Assembly (NCBI GenBank): GCA_021783915.1
Contig: JAJXTI010000005.1
Location: forward strand, 1 to 32,586
Length of the DNA: 32,586 nucleotides
Reading direction: 5' to 3'
From: a bacterium
GTDB taxonomy: Bacteria; Omnitrophota; Gorgyraeia; Zapsychrales; Fredricksoniimonadaceae
Shown: in pieces, positions 8,976 to 18,388 of the stretch
Numbering within the stretch: the stretch's first letter is position 1
How the letters are laid out: every line of letters begins with the position of its first letter
Notes under the pieces: generated by a model
What the model was told of the DNA's origin: nothing
Seen by the model: the letters and a program-made list of their open reading frames with translations, nothing else
The model's database searches: none
Made by a program: the position numbers and the translations under genes

Positions 8976-9369
8976 ATTGGTCCATTTTCCCATTGCTCTT
9001 TTGACTACGGCGTTTCTCTTCGAAGTTTTAAGCCGTTTGTTTAAAAAAGACCTGCTTTCGCAAGCGGCCATACTCATCTATTGTTTTGCCGCTGTTTTTA
9101 CCCCTGTAGTTGTTTATAGCGGGCTTTTAGAACAAGCCAGGCTCCATTTGCATCATCCTGTTTTGACCCACCATAAAACTTTTGCGCTTTTGACCATGTG
9201 GATTTCCTTGGTTTCTTTACCGGTCCTTGGGTTGTTCAACAAGATATTTCCTAAGGCCTTTAGAAATTTCTTTCTTATTCTGTTGTCCATCCTTGTGGTA
9301 ACAGTCACAATAACAGCCTACTACGGAGGTGAAATGGTATACGAGTATTCCGTAGGAGTCAGCTCATAA
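8944..9369 (+). CDS. DUF2231-family four-helix membrane protein
   Basis: The 141-aa protein has about four transmembrane helices. It opens LTPLHPKLVHFPIALLTTAF, the characteristic start of DUF2231 membrane proteins, with conserved His and Pro in the first helix. It ends AYYGGEMVYEYSVGV, the usual DUF2231 C-terminal 'GGxxVYExGVGV' pattern. The start is backed by a purine-rich site (AAAAAAGGAAA) and overlaps mobA by 32 nt. DUF2231 proteins are often encoded near cytochrome or redox genes; the histidines might bind a metal or heme, but this is not established here. Confidence 0.8.
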   Translation: MLNILTPLHPKLVHFPIALLTTAFLFEVLSRLFKKDLLSQAAILIYCFAAVFTPVVVYSGLLEQARLHLHHPVLTHHKTFALLTMWISLVSLPVLGLFNKIFPKAFRNFFLILLSILVVTVTITAYYGGEMVYEYSVGVSS

Positions 9370-9383
9370 TCCATTAACTTCTA

Positions 9384-9412
9384 TTGCCAGCTAACCTGGT
9401 TTTTGATATATT
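9384..9412 (+). promoter_or_regulatory. Sigma-70-like promoter for hemA
   Basis: TTGCCA (9384-9389), a 17-nt spacer and TATATT (9407-9412). The -10 ends 8 nt before the hemA ATG at 9421, so transcription would start at or within about 2 nt of the start codon. No Shine-Dalgarno sequence is present. Confidence 0.55.
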
Positions 9413-9420
9413 TTATCATT

Positions 9421-10479
9421 ATGTTAGTTATCGGATTAAACCATAAAACAGCCCCCATAGAAGTACGTGAAAAATTTTTTTTAAACCCCAACCAACAAGA
9501 CCTGTTGCTTTTGGAACTTAAGAACCATCCGCTGGTCAGTGAAGCCTTTGTGCTGTCCACCTGTAACCGCATTGAAATTTACTTAAAAAAAACGGATAAA
9601 GCCATTGACTGCGGTTTTGTGGTTGGTTTAATCGCGAAAGTCAAAAAGACTCCTATTGAGGCCGATCTTAAGCAGCATTTGTACTGCCATGAGGAAAAAG
9701 AAGCCATCGAACACCTTTTAAGGGTGGCTGCCGGATTAGATTCATTGGTCTTGGGGGAAAAACAAATCTTGGGCCAACTCAAGACCTCGGTGGATCGTTC
9801 AAGGGAACTGGGGTTCTTGTCTAAATATTTTAATGTTCTTACTAATATCGCCATTCGAACAGGCAAAAAGGCGCAGACAGAAACAGATATCAGTTACGGA
9901 GGTTCTTCCGTCAGCTGGGCCGCCATCGAGATGGCCCAACAAACCCTGGGGACTTTGGAAGGGAAATCCGTGCTTGTTATCGGTGCCGGTAAGATGGGGA
10001 AGCTGGCTTTAAGCAACTTGCATAACCATTTAGTGTCAAAAATTTATTTAATGAACCGTACGGGTGAAAAAGCAGAAAATTTGGCCCAACAATATGAGGG
10101 CATCGCCGCTTCCTTTTGGGACATTAAAGAAATCTTGTCAGAGGTGGATGTGTGTTTTTGTTCCGTTGGGGCGCCCCACTATATTTTAGACCAGGAAAAA
10201 ATCAGCCAAATCATGAAACTTCGTGAAGGCCGCAGATTAGTGCTTATCGACATTTCCATGCCGCGCAACATTGACCCTGCCGTTGGCCAACTGTCCGGTG
10301 TGCATTTAAGTTCCATTGATGCCCTCGATGGTGTCGTACAGGCCAATATGAAAAAACGTCAGGAAGCCATTGTTCAAGTAGAAGCCATCATCTCCCAAAA
10401 AATGGATGAATTTGTTCAGAAATGGGAGAAACTCCAATCCTTAAATGATTCAGATTTCTTTAAAGCAGCTCAAATTTAA
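9421..10479 (+). CDS. hemA: Glutamyl-tRNA reductase, short form without C-terminal dimerisation domain
   Basis: HemA reduces glutamyl-tRNA(Glu) to glutamate-1-semialdehyde, the first step of C5 heme synthesis. Key motifs are present: VIGLNHKTAPIEVREKF, LSTCNRIEIY with the catalytic Cys, AAGLDSLVLGEKQILGQ and the NADPH-binding VLVIGAGKMGKLAL. The ORF track starts at TTG 9403, but ATG 9421 gives the canonical MLVIGLNHKTAP start. The protein is 352 aa, against about 415-450 in most bacteria. It ends shortly after the spinal helix (RQEAIVQVEAII ... EKLQSLNDSD), so most of the C-terminal dimerisation domain is absent. hemH starts 3 nt after the stop. Confidence 0.93.
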   Translation: MLVIGLNHKTAPIEVREKFFLNPNQQDLLLLELKNHPLVSEAFVLSTCNRIEIYLKKTDKAIDCGFVVGLIAKVKKTPIEADLKQHLYCHEEKEAIEHLLRVAAGLDSLVLGEKQILGQLKTSVDRSRELGFLSKYFNVLTNIAIRTGKKAQTETDISYGGSSVSWAAIEMAQQTLGTLEGKSVLVIGAGKMGKLALSNLHNHLVSKIYLMNRTGEKAENLAQQYEGIAASFWDIKEILSEVDVCFCSVGAPHYILDQEKISQIMKLREGRRLVLIDISMPRNIDPAVGQLSGVHLSSIDALDGVVQANMKKRQEAIVQVEAIISQKMDEFVQKWEKLQSLNDSDFFKAAQI

Positions 10480-10482
10480 CTT

Positions 10483-11763
10483 ATGTTTTTTCCTTTTATC
10501 AGCATTTCCATTATTTTCCTGGCAGGTTTTTGGGGTGGTATTTATCGTGCCCGTCAGACCAAATTTTCCCCGCAATGGTTCCTAGGATTGCGCATCCCGT
10601 TGTTGGTTTTAATGCTGGTTTTCTTAATGTATCCGGTGGCCTGGTATTGGATCATAGCCCAACTTTTGACTTTATGCTCGGGGCAGACCCTGGGAGGACT
10701 TTTTCAAAAAAATAAACTGACTATCCAAGACATCGAAAAAATAGAGCGTATCGGTGACCTGCAATTGCCCAAACTTTTACCTGAAAAGATCAAAGATGAA
10801 GACATCGCCGTTGTCCTCATGAACATGGGCGGGCCTGTTGACCTTGATGAGGTGGAGCCATTCTTAAGAAGGTTGTTTAACGATTCATTGATCATTCGTT
10901 TTCCTTTTGCCCAATCATTGTTTGCTAACATGTTGGTCCGAGCAAGGCTTAAAGAAGTCAAGGAACGTTATAAGCTTATCGGTGGGGGGAGCCCTCTTTT
11001 GGCCTCTTCACTTCAACAAGTTGGGGCCCTGGACGGCGAACTTAAAAAACGCGGCCGAAAATTGGATCTTTTTTTGTCTTTTAACTACTCTGCCCCCTTG
11101 CCAGAGGGCACAATCGCACAAATAAAACAAAAAGGGAAAAAATTTATTTTACCTTTGAGCCTTTATCCCCATTATTCATTTTCAACCACAGCTTCCAACA
11201 TTTTTTATCTTAAACAGGCATCTCGGGCCAAGCACCCTCAAGCCATTTTTTTGGAAAGTTATTCTTACCATCTTTACGATGGTTACATCCAGGCTTTTGT
11301 GGACCGCATTAAAGAGGCCCTTAAACCAAACGAAGAATTGGATGATTTTTATTTGCTTTTTTCAGCCCACGGCACTCCTTTGTACTTTGTGCAGGAAGGC
11401 GATGCTTACTCATATTTGGTCTCCCAGTCCATCGGCAGTATTTTGGCCAACCTTAAACGTAAGCACAACTGGAGTGTTTGTTATCAAAGTGCGGTTGGGC
11501 CATTGGTGTGGCTAAAACCGTCAACGGAAGCGGCCATTAAGGCTTTGGGGGGGCGCGGGGCCAAAAAAACTATTGTCATACCTATTTCTTTTATCACAGA
11601 CCATATTGAAACGCTCTGTGAAATTGACATTGAATACCGCCATCTGGCCCAAAAGCATGGCATTGAAGATTTTCGTATGAGCAAAGCCATTGAATGCCAT
11701 CCGGGATTTATTTCATCTTTAGCAGATTGCATTGAGGGTTCTTTACGAACGGCAAGATTTTAA
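10483..11763 (+). CDS. hemH: Ferrochelatase with N-terminal membrane extension
   Basis: HemH inserts Fe(II) into protoporphyrin IX. The catalytic domain starts near residue 107 with IAVVLMNMGGPVDLDEVEPF and continues through GGGSPLL, LPLSLYPHYS, LLFSAHGTPLYF (catalytic His), YQSAVGPLVWLKPST and PISFITDHIETLCEIDIEY. This is a full-length enzyme. The preceding roughly 105 residues are unusual. They hold two hydrophobic segments (about 5-20 and 37-65) and a charged linker, so the chelatase is likely tethered to the inner membrane by its N-terminus. The ATG is 3 nt after the hemA stop. There is no in-frame stop between extension and domain, so it is read as one protein; a start inside the linker cannot be excluded. 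Confidence 0.94.
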   Translation: MFFPFISISIIFLAGFWGGIYRARQTKFSPQWFLGLRIPLLVLMLVFLMYPVAWYWIIAQLLTLCSGQTLGGLFQKNKLTIQDIEKIERIGDLQLPKLLPEKIKDEDIAVVLMNMGGPVDLDEVEPFLRRLFNDSLIIRFPFAQSLFANMLVRARLKEVKERYKLIGGGSPLLASSLQQVGALDGELKKRGRKLDLFLSFNYSAPLPEGTIAQIKQKGKKFILPLSLYPHYSFSTTASNIFYLKQASRAKHPQAIFLESYSYHLYDGYIQAFVDRIKEALKPNEELDDFYLLFSAHGTPLYFVQEGDAYSYLVSQSIGSILANLKRKHNWSVCYQSAVGPLVWLKPSTEAAIKALGGRGAKKTIVIPISFITDHIETLCEIDIEYRHLAQKHGIEDFRMSKAIECHPGFISSLADCIEGSLRTARF

Positions 11764-11773
11764 AGGGGGAGCC

Positions 11774-12091
11774 ATGTTAGATAAAATTGTTCTTGCAGCT
11801 TATGGTGTTTTTTTATTGGTGGGAGGATACTTTGGGTTTAAGAAGGGCAGTATGGTCTCTTTGGCCATGGGGACAGGTTCCGGCCTTATAGTTTTCTTAG
11901 GGCTATGGCTCATGACGATTAACCCCGCAGGCGCATGGATTTTTTTAAGCTGTGTTTCAGGTTTTTTGACATCAACATTCCTTCTGAGGACCATCAAGAC
12001 CCAGGCGTTCATGCCATCAGGCATGCTATTAATCATTTCTTTATTGGTCTTGGTTTTTTGTCTGGCCCATTTATCCCAAATTTCGCATTAG
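11774..12091 (+). CDS. TMEM14-family small membrane protein
   Basis: The 105-aa product has about four helices and aligns by eye with eukaryotic TMEM14 proteins. Shared features are GYFGFKKGSMVSLAMGTGSG (family 'GYxKxGSxxSLxxG') and a later FMPSGMLL (human FMPAGLI). The ORF track's 11732 start would overlap hemH; ATG 11774 has a strong ribosome-binding site (AAGGGGGAG, 4 nt spacing) and starts MLDKIVLAAYGVF. It lies 10 nt after hemH. In animals TMEM14C helps protoporphyrinogen IX reach the mitochondrial matrix for heme synthesis. A porphyrin-handling role here is an attractive inference from family plus location, not shown by the sequence. Confidence 0.82.
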   Translation: MLDKIVLAAYGVFLLVGGYFGFKKGSMVSLAMGTGSGLIVFLGLWLMTINPAGAWIFLSCVSGFLTSTFLLRTIKTQAFMPSGMLLIISLLVLVFCLAHLSQISH

Positions 12092-12110
12092 GAGATGCAA
12101 TACGAAATTA

Positions 12111-12169
12111 AGGGATTACCCCCAGGTTGATTTAATCCCTGAATTAAAATCTAATAAGGGATTAAATCA
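12111..12169 (+). promoter_or_regulatory. Three-part set of competing hairpin arms upstream of the ATP synthase genes
   Basis: TGATTTAATCCCT (12128-12140) is perfectly complementary to AGGGATTAAATCA (12157-12169): a 13-bp stem with a 16-nt loop. A third element, AGGGATTA (12111-12118), can pair with the same central arm (12133-12140), so the two hairpins exclude each other. There is no U-run after the second stem, so this is not a standard terminator. It could end hemH/TMEM14 transcription, protect mRNA or attenuate. Confidence 0.5.
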
Positions 12170-12189
12170 GTGGGCCCCTAGGGTGAATT

Positions 12190-12217
12190 TTGTAACAGTA
12201 AAATCCTGGTTTAAAAT
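12190..12217 (+). promoter_or_regulatory. Possible promoter for the atpZ-like gene
   Basis: TTGTAA (12190-12195), a 16-nt spacer and TAAAAT (12212-12217). The -10 ends 6 nt before the ATG at 12224, again predicting a start at the initiation codon. No Shine-Dalgarno sequence precedes the ATG. Confidence 0.4.
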
Positions 12218-12223
12218 AAAATT

Positions 12224-12382
12224 ATGAACTATTACGCGGCTTTTGGGATCGTATTTTTGTTTTTTGGCGGCCTTTTTTTGGATCAAAAATTCCATACAGG
12301 CTATTTTTGGGCCTTTACCGGTATTGTCCTGGGTATTATCTATGTGATTTATGAGATTTGGAAAAGCATGCATAATCATTAA
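12224..12382 (+). CDS. Small AtpZ/AtpI-like membrane protein
   Basis: This 52-codon gene is too short for the ORF track. It encodes two hydrophobic helices joined by GGLFLDQKFHTGYFWAF, followed by GIVLGIIYVIYEIWK. The pattern G(x)LxD-basic-T-G/P-x-F-x-G-x-x-x-G matches AtpZ-like proteins encoded immediately before bacterial F1Fo operons. These are thought to form Mg2+/Ca2+-linked channels or help c-ring assembly. It is shorter than usual AtpZ (about 70-100 aa). Its position 80 nt before atpB supports the assignment. Homology is judged from a short pattern only. Confidence 0.6.
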   Translation: MNYYAAFGIVFLFFGGLFLDQKFHTGYFWAFTGIVLGIIYVIYEIWKSMHNH

Positions 12383-12395
12383 CCGTTAATTCTTC

Positions 12396-12424
12396 TTGCA
12401 CAAGCAAATTTTGTCGTCTATGAT
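12396..12424 (+). promoter_or_regulatory. Possible promoter for the ATP synthase operon
   Basis: TTGCAC (12396-12401), exactly 17 nt, then TATGAT (12419-12424). It lies 38 nt before the atpB ATG in an AT-rich gap. The -10 is good and the -35 is moderate. No ribosome-binding site is seen before atpB. Confidence 0.45.
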
Positions 12425-12462
12425 ATCCGCAATATAATAAATATATATTTTTTATATTATCA

Positions 12463-13236
12463 ATGAATGAATCTTTTCATACTTTTAAATTAGATCAATA
12501 CATCTTGCACCATGTCATGGATTCTCATGAATGGCATTTACCTTTTGTCCCTCCAATCCATTTGCCTCCGTATCTAAGCGTCCATGGCCTTATGGTCATC
12601 CTGTGCGCGATAATTTTATTGGTCCTTTTCTGTGGGTTTTACCGTAAAGAAGAACGCGTACCTACAGGGTTGACCAATTTATTAGAGGCCTTTGTGCAAT
12701 TTATCAGGGATGAAATCGCCACTCCCTCTTTGGGGGAAGAGGAAGGGGAAAGGTTGACCCCCTTACTATGCACTTTTTTCTTCTTTATTTTAGGGCTTAA
12801 CCTTCTGGGACAAATCCCTTTGTTTGCGGTAGCGACCGCTGATATGAGCGTCACCGCCCCTCTGGCCATGGTCACTTTTTATTTAATGACTGCGGACACC
12901 ATCCGTAAAAATGGGATTGGGGGTTTTATTAAAGCATTCATACCTTCAGGGGTGCCTATTTTCGCCTTGGTTCTTATCGTCCCTCTTGAAATCTTGGGAG
13001 TCTTTATTAAAACATTCGCTTTGATGGTCCGTCTTTTTGCCAACATGCTTGCCGGTCACATGGTCATTTTATCTTTGTTGGGTCTGGTTGTCCTGTTTGG
13101 GATATGGGGGGTATTGGCCGTACCTCTGGCTGTAGGCATATCTCTTTTGGAAATTTTGGTGGTTTTTTTACAAGCATATATTTTTGTGCTTTTGTCGGCC
13201 GTGTTTATCGGCCAAATGTATCATCCGGAACATTAA
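12463..13236 (+). CDS. atpB: ATP synthase F0 subunit a
   Basis: This 257-aa polytopic membrane protein forms the proton half-channels beside the c-ring. The signature helix carries the essential Arg in ALMVRLFANMLAGHMVILSLL, and FLQAYIFVLLSAVFIGQM is the conserved last helix. The GLTNLLEAFVQFIRDEI stretch and NLLGQIPLF are also typical. Start ATG 12463 gives MNESFHTFKLDQYI; no Shine-Dalgarno sequence precedes it in the AT-rich leader. It is the first structural gene of the operon, 28 nt before atpE. Confidence 0.96.
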   Translation: MNESFHTFKLDQYILHHVMDSHEWHLPFVPPIHLPPYLSVHGLMVILCAIILLVLFCGFYRKEERVPTGLTNLLEAFVQFIRDEIATPSLGEEEGERLTPLLCTFFFFILGLNLLGQIPLFAVATADMSVTAPLAMVTFYLMTADTIRKNGIGGFIKAFIPSGVPIFALVLIVPLEILGVFIKTFALMVRLFANMLAGHMVILSLLGLVVLFGIWGVLAVPLAVGISLLEILVVFLQAYIFVLLSAVFIGQMYHPEH

Positions 13237-13264
13237 AACAACTTAAAACGAAAGGAAATACATT

Positions 13265-13501
13265 ATGCAACCTTTAGACATTGCCCATTTGGGAAGGATT
13301 TTTGTCGGTGTTGGTTTCGGCCTGTGCTCGATCGGTGCCGGTATCGGGGTCGGCCAAATCGTGGCCGCTGCTTTGAACGGCATGGCCCGCCAACCCGAAC
13401 AGGCCGGTAAAATCCAAACAGTCATGTTTATCGGCGCGGCTTTAGTGGAAGGGGTCGCTTTATTGTGTGCAGTATTTTGTTTTATGGCCCTTCAATCCTA
13501 A
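13265..13501 (+). CDS. atpE: ATP synthase F0 subunit c (H+-type)
   Basis: The 78-aa two-helix hairpin forms the rotor ring. The first helix is Gly-rich (SIGAGIGVGQIVAAAL), the loop is ARQPEQ, and the second helix has the ion-binding Glu in AALVEGVALLC. The residue after the Glu is Gly rather than the Ser of Na+-binding rings, and the Gln equivalent to Ilyobacter Gln32 is absent at that position. Proton coupling is therefore the better reading. The ribosome-binding site GAAAGGAAA lies before ATG 13265. Confidence 0.96.
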   Translation: MQPLDIAHLGRIFVGVGFGLCSIGAGIGVGQIVAAALNGMARQPEQAGKIQTVMFIGAALVEGVALLCAVFCFMALQS

Positions 13502-13519
13502 ATTTAACAGGGAATCTCT

Positions 13520-14044
13520 ATGGAAAACACAGCTATGGAACATAGCACCTCCGGTCCTGGGGCCAACCTTTTGACACCAGAAACACTGATGGTCATATTG
13601 ACCTGGGTGACATTTTTTATCCTTCTTTTCATCTTGCAGAAATATGCCTTTAAGCCGCTTATGGCAAACATGCGCAACCGGGAAAAGGACATTCGAGAGG
13701 CCTTGGAAAACGCGGATAAAGCCAAGGCGCAATTGGCCCAAATTGAAGAAGAAAAGCAAAAGGTCCTTAATGAAGCAAAGACCCAGGCCACCCAAATCAT
13801 TGACCAGGGCCGTAAAACAGCCAGGGATCTGGCCGCGGACATAGAGGCCAAAAGCCGCCAGCACGCGCAGCAAATCATGCAGAGCGCCCATGAAGAAATA
13901 ATAGCCGAGAAGCAAAGGCTTTTAAAGACCTTGCGTCAGGAAAGCGCCGAAGTAGCCATTTCTTTGGCCGGGAAAATCATTCAAGAGAACATGGACCAGG
14001 AAAAGAACCGACGTTTGGTCCAGGAAGCCATCGATCAATTATGA
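13520..14044 (+). CDS. atpF: ATP synthase F0 subunit b
   Basis: The 174-aa protein has one transmembrane helix near the N-terminus (LMVILTWVTFFILLFILQKYAF). A long charged coiled coil rich in Lys, Glu, Ala and Gln follows, ending in AVISLAGKII-type sequence (AEVAISLAGKIIQENM). It is the peripheral stalk that holds F1 still. The first ATG (13520) is used, and an alternative Met lies 5 codons in. Its TGA overlaps the atpH ATG (ATGA), so the two are translationally coupled. Confidence 0.94.
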   Translation: MENTAMEHSTSGPGANLLTPETLMVILTWVTFFILLFILQKYAFKPLMANMRNREKDIREALENADKAKAQLAQIEEEKQKVLNEAKTQATQIIDQGRKTARDLAADIEAKSRQHAQQIMQSAHEEIIAEKQRLLKTLRQESAEVAISLAGKIIQENMDQEKNRRLVQEAIDQL

Positions 14045-14577
14045 GCCAGACCGAAACCGCACATCGTTACGCCAAGGCGTTGTTTGCCTTATCCGAGGAG
14101 GAAGATTCTTTATATCCTGTTTATATCTCTTTCCAGGAAATAGGCGCCATTTTAAAAGAAAGGAATGAATTAAAGGTCTTTATCCAAAATCCTTTATTTT
14201 CCAGGGAAGAACGCGCTCCCATCCTACAGCGGACATTTGACGGTAAAGTACCGAAACTTCTTTTAAAATTCTTTATGTTTTTAAATGAAAAGAACCGTTT
14301 GAATATTTTAGGCCATATCTGTGAAAGTTTTGATGAACTTTACCTGGAAAAGAACAACCAGATGAAAGGCGCCTTAGAGACATCTTTTTCTTTGCAGGAA
14401 GACCAGAAACAGGGCATCCAACAAAAGTTACACCGTAACTTCCAGAAGGAAGTTTTCTTAGACTGCCAAATTAAACCTGAACTTTTAGGTGGTTTTCGCC
14501 TATTGGTGGCAGGGATGTTATTTGACGGCAGTGTTAAAAGTCGACTGGAACAATTCAGACAAAAAGTATCAGCATAA
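14041..14577 (+). CDS. atpH: ATP synthase F1 subunit delta
   Basis: The 178-aa protein has the classic OSCP/delta layout: an N-terminal helical domain starting AHRYAKALFALSEEE, central NPLFSREERAPIL and a C-terminal PELLGGFRLLVAGMLFDGSVKSRLEQF motif. It joins the b-subunit stalk to the top of the alpha3-beta3 head. The start overlaps atpF by 4 nt and the stop is 12 nt before atpA. Confidence 0.95.
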   Translation: MSQTETAHRYAKALFALSEEEDSLYPVYISFQEIGAILKERNELKVFIQNPLFSREERAPILQRTFDGKVPKLLLKFFMFLNEKNRLNILGHICESFDELYLEKNNQMKGALETSFSLQEDQKQGIQQKLHRNFQKEVFLDCQIKPELLGGFRLLVAGMLFDGSVKSRLEQFRQKVSA

Positions 14578-14589
14578 AAAAGGCTAGGT

Positions 14590-16104
14590 ATGACACAACA
14601 CTTAAATCCTGATGAAATTACAACAATCCTAAAAAAAGAATTGGCCGCATTCGATAATAAAATCCAGACGTATGAAATCGGTACTGTTCTTAACGTGGGG
14701 GACGGTATTGCCCGTGTCCATGGGCTCAATAATGTCATGTCGGGAGAGCTGGTTGAGTTTAGCAACGGTGTCCAGGGTATGGCGCTCAATTTGGAACAGG
14801 ACAATGTGGGCGTGGCCATTTTCGGGATCGACAGCGACATTAAAGAAGGTGACGAAGTCAAACGAACAGGCAAAATCGCCTCTGTACCCGCGGGGGACGC
14901 TCTTTTGGGACGTATCGTCGATGGCTTGGGTAATGCTATCGATGGTAAAGGCACTCTGGTAACTAAAGACCTGCGTCAAATTGAACTGAAAGCCCCAGGA
15001 ATTATCGAACGTAAAAACGTCCATGAACCCATGCAAACGGGGATTAAAGTTATCGACGCTTTAACACCCATTGGCCGGGGACAGCGTGAACTTATTATCG
15101 GGGATAGAAAAACCGGCAAGACCACTCTGGCCATTGACGCCATCATTAACCAAAAAGGGCAAAGCGTTTATTGTTTTTACGTGGCCATCGGTCAAAAGCG
15201 TTCGACGGTCGTCGGTGTCTACGAAAAATTGCGCAAATACGGTGCCATGGAATACACAACCATTGTGGCGGCGACCGCTTCTGACCCGGCCCCCATGCAA
15301 TTTCTGGCCGCTTACTCGGCCACGGCCATGGCCGAGCATTACCGTGATAGCGGACGTCATGCCCTGATTATTTATGATGATTTGACCAAACAGGCCCAGG
15401 CGTACCGTCAATTGTCCTTGCTTTTACGCCGCCCACCGGGCCGCGAAGCTTATCCGGGGGACATTTTTTATTTGCATTCACGCCTTCTGGAACGTGCAGC
15501 CAAGCTTAGCGACAAGAGGGGGGCCGGCAGTTTGACGGCTTTGCCTATCATTGAAACACAGGCCGGGGACGTGTCCGCTTATATCCCGACCAACGTCATT
15601 TCGATCACAGACGGCCAAATTTTCCTGGAGGCCGACCTTTTTAACGCGGGCCAGCGTCCGGCCATCAATCCGGGTATTTCAGTATCGCGCGTTGGTGGTG
15701 ACGCCCAAGTCAAGGCCATGAAACAAACGGCGGGGTCTTTACGTCTGGAGCTGGCCCAATACCGTGAGTTGGCGGCGTTTTCACAATTTGCCTCGGACCT
15801 GGACGCGGCCACTAAAAAACAACTTGAACGCGGCCGAAGGCTTATGGAGATCATCAAACAAGGCATTCAATTGCCACTGCCTGTTGTCAAACAGGTCGCC
15901 ATTATTTTTGCCGGAGTGAACGGTTATTTGGATGATATCCCGGTAAACAGAATCAAAGAGTTTGAAGAGTACTTACATGTCCAATTAGACAACAAATATT
16001 CTGATTTTGTCAAACTGTTTAACAAGACTTTAGTCATGACGGATGAAATCAAGGCCGTCCTTAAAGAATTATTGGAAGAAGTCAAGTCCACATTCCAAAC
16101 ATGA
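14590..16104 (+). CDS. atpA: ATP synthase F1 subunit alpha
   Basis: The 504-aa length is typical. It has a beta-barrel N-domain ([20 protein letters not shown]), the Walker [12 protein letters not shown], the [11 protein letters not shown] Walker B region, the [12 protein letters not shown] signature and the arginine-finger region [14 protein letters not shown]. Alpha binds non-catalytic nucleotide and gives the Arg finger to the beta sites. The start follows AAAAAAGGCTAGGT. Its TGA overlaps the atpG ATG by 4 nt. Confidence 0.98.
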   Translation: MTQHLNPDEITTILKKELAAFDNKIQTYEIGTVLNVGDGIARVHGLNNVMSGELVEFSNGVQGMALNLEQDNVGVAIFGIDSDIKEGDEVKRTGKIASVPAGDALLGRIVDGLGNAIDGKGTLVTKDLRQIELKAPGIIERKNVHEPMQTGIKVIDALTPIGRGQRELIIGDRKTGKTTLAIDAIINQKGQSVYCFYVAIGQKRSTVVGVYEKLRKYGAMEYTTIVAATASDPAPMQFLAAYSATAMAEHYRDSGRHALIIYDDLTKQAQAYRQLSLLLRRPPGREAYPGDIFYLHSRLLERAAKLSDKRGAGSLTALPIIETQAGDVSAYIPTNVISITDGQIFLEADLFNAGQRPAINPGISVSRVGGDAQVKAMKQTAGSLRLELAQYRELAAFSQFASDLDAATKKQLERGRRLMEIIKQGIQLPLPVVKQVAIIFAGVNGYLDDIPVNRIKEFEEYLHVQLDNKYSDFVKLFNKTLVMTDEIKAVLKELLEEVKSTFQT

Positions 16105-16970
16105 TAAGCATAAAAGAGTATAATAAAAAAATCGTATCATTAAAAAACACGTGCAAAATGACTAAGACCATGAAAATGGTCTCAGCCAGCAAGTTCAAGC
16201 GCGCTTATAAAGCCCAGGCCAATTCCCTGGACTACGCTTTCAGGTTGCAGGAGCTCATCTCACGCCTGTCCTTGGCCAGTGGGCAGAGCAACCACCCATT
16301 AATCCGGCACAAAAAACTGCCTGGCAAGGTTCTTGTGATCCTTTTTACTTCTGATAAAGGCCTTTGCGGAGGGTTCAACAATAACTTGATCCGTAAATTA
16401 CGGAACTGGCTTAAAGAGAACCATTATAAATACCACCATATTTCCATGGGTTTTTGCGGCCGCCGTGGGTACATGGCTTTTCGTAAATCCCAGGATGTCG
16501 TGAAATATTATGAAGAGGTCACTTTGAAACCGAATTTTCCGGACGCACAGAAGATCGCCGATGATTTGTCCAATTTTTATTTAATAGGTGAGTATGATGA
16601 AGTGTATTTGGCTTACAACCATTTCAACGGCCCGTTGTCGCAGACGCCCATGATTGAAAAATTCTTACCTTTGGATCCTGCGGCCTTATTAAAAGGGGCC
16701 AAGCCTCAAAAGGCCGATTACCACTATGAGCCGGACCAGGGGGAACTGATAAGTTTTTTGATCCCTAAATTTATTAACTTTAAGGTGTTCTTTACGCTTT
16801 TGGAAAACTCAGCTGGTGAACATGGGGCACGCATGTCAGCCATGGACAAAGCGTCCCAGAATACGGCGGAATTGATTGACCGCTACACGCTTTTACGTAA
16901 CCGTGCCCGGCAGGCTTCGATCACCAAAGAACTTATTGAAATTATTTCAGGGGCGGAAACATTAAAATAA
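16101..16970 (+). CDS. atpG: ATP synthase F1 subunit gamma
   Basis: The 289-aa central rotor shaft has the conserved N-terminal coiled coil ([17 protein letters not shown]), [12 protein letters not shown] in the middle and the C-terminal [20 protein letters not shown] helix that turns inside the alpha3-beta3 hexamer. [18 protein letters not shown] is also diagnostic. It is translationally coupled to atpA by the ATGA overlap. atpD begins 12 nt after the stop. Confidence 0.97.
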   Translation: MISIKEYNKKIVSLKNTCKMTKTMKMVSASKFKRAYKAQANSLDYAFRLQELISRLSLASGQSNHPLIRHKKLPGKVLVILFTSDKGLCGGFNNNLIRKLRNWLKENHYKYHHISMGFCGRRGYMAFRKSQDVVKYYEEVTLKPNFPDAQKIADDLSNFYLIGEYDEVYLAYNHFNGPLSQTPMIEKFLPLDPAALLKGAKPQKADYHYEPDQGELISFLIPKFINFKVFFTLLENSAGEHGARMSAMDKASQNTAELIDRYTLLRNRARQASITKELIEIISGAETLK

Positions 16971-18386
<1,416 letters not shown>

Positions 18387-18388
18387 TT

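Noticed and set aside
13265-13501. Na+-type ATP synthase c-ring, suggested by a Gln in the first helix
   Set aside because: The Gln is two residues off the Na+-ligand position and the residue after the key Glu is Gly instead of Ser, so H+ coupling fits better.
13460-13915. Minus-strand ORF of 151 aa over atpE/atpF
   Set aside because: It is antisense to conserved ATP synthase genes and its composition is that of a reversed coding strand.
14629-15036. Minus-strand ORF of 135 aa over atpA
   Set aside because: It is a shadow ORF of the highly conserved alpha subunit gene, with no homology visible.
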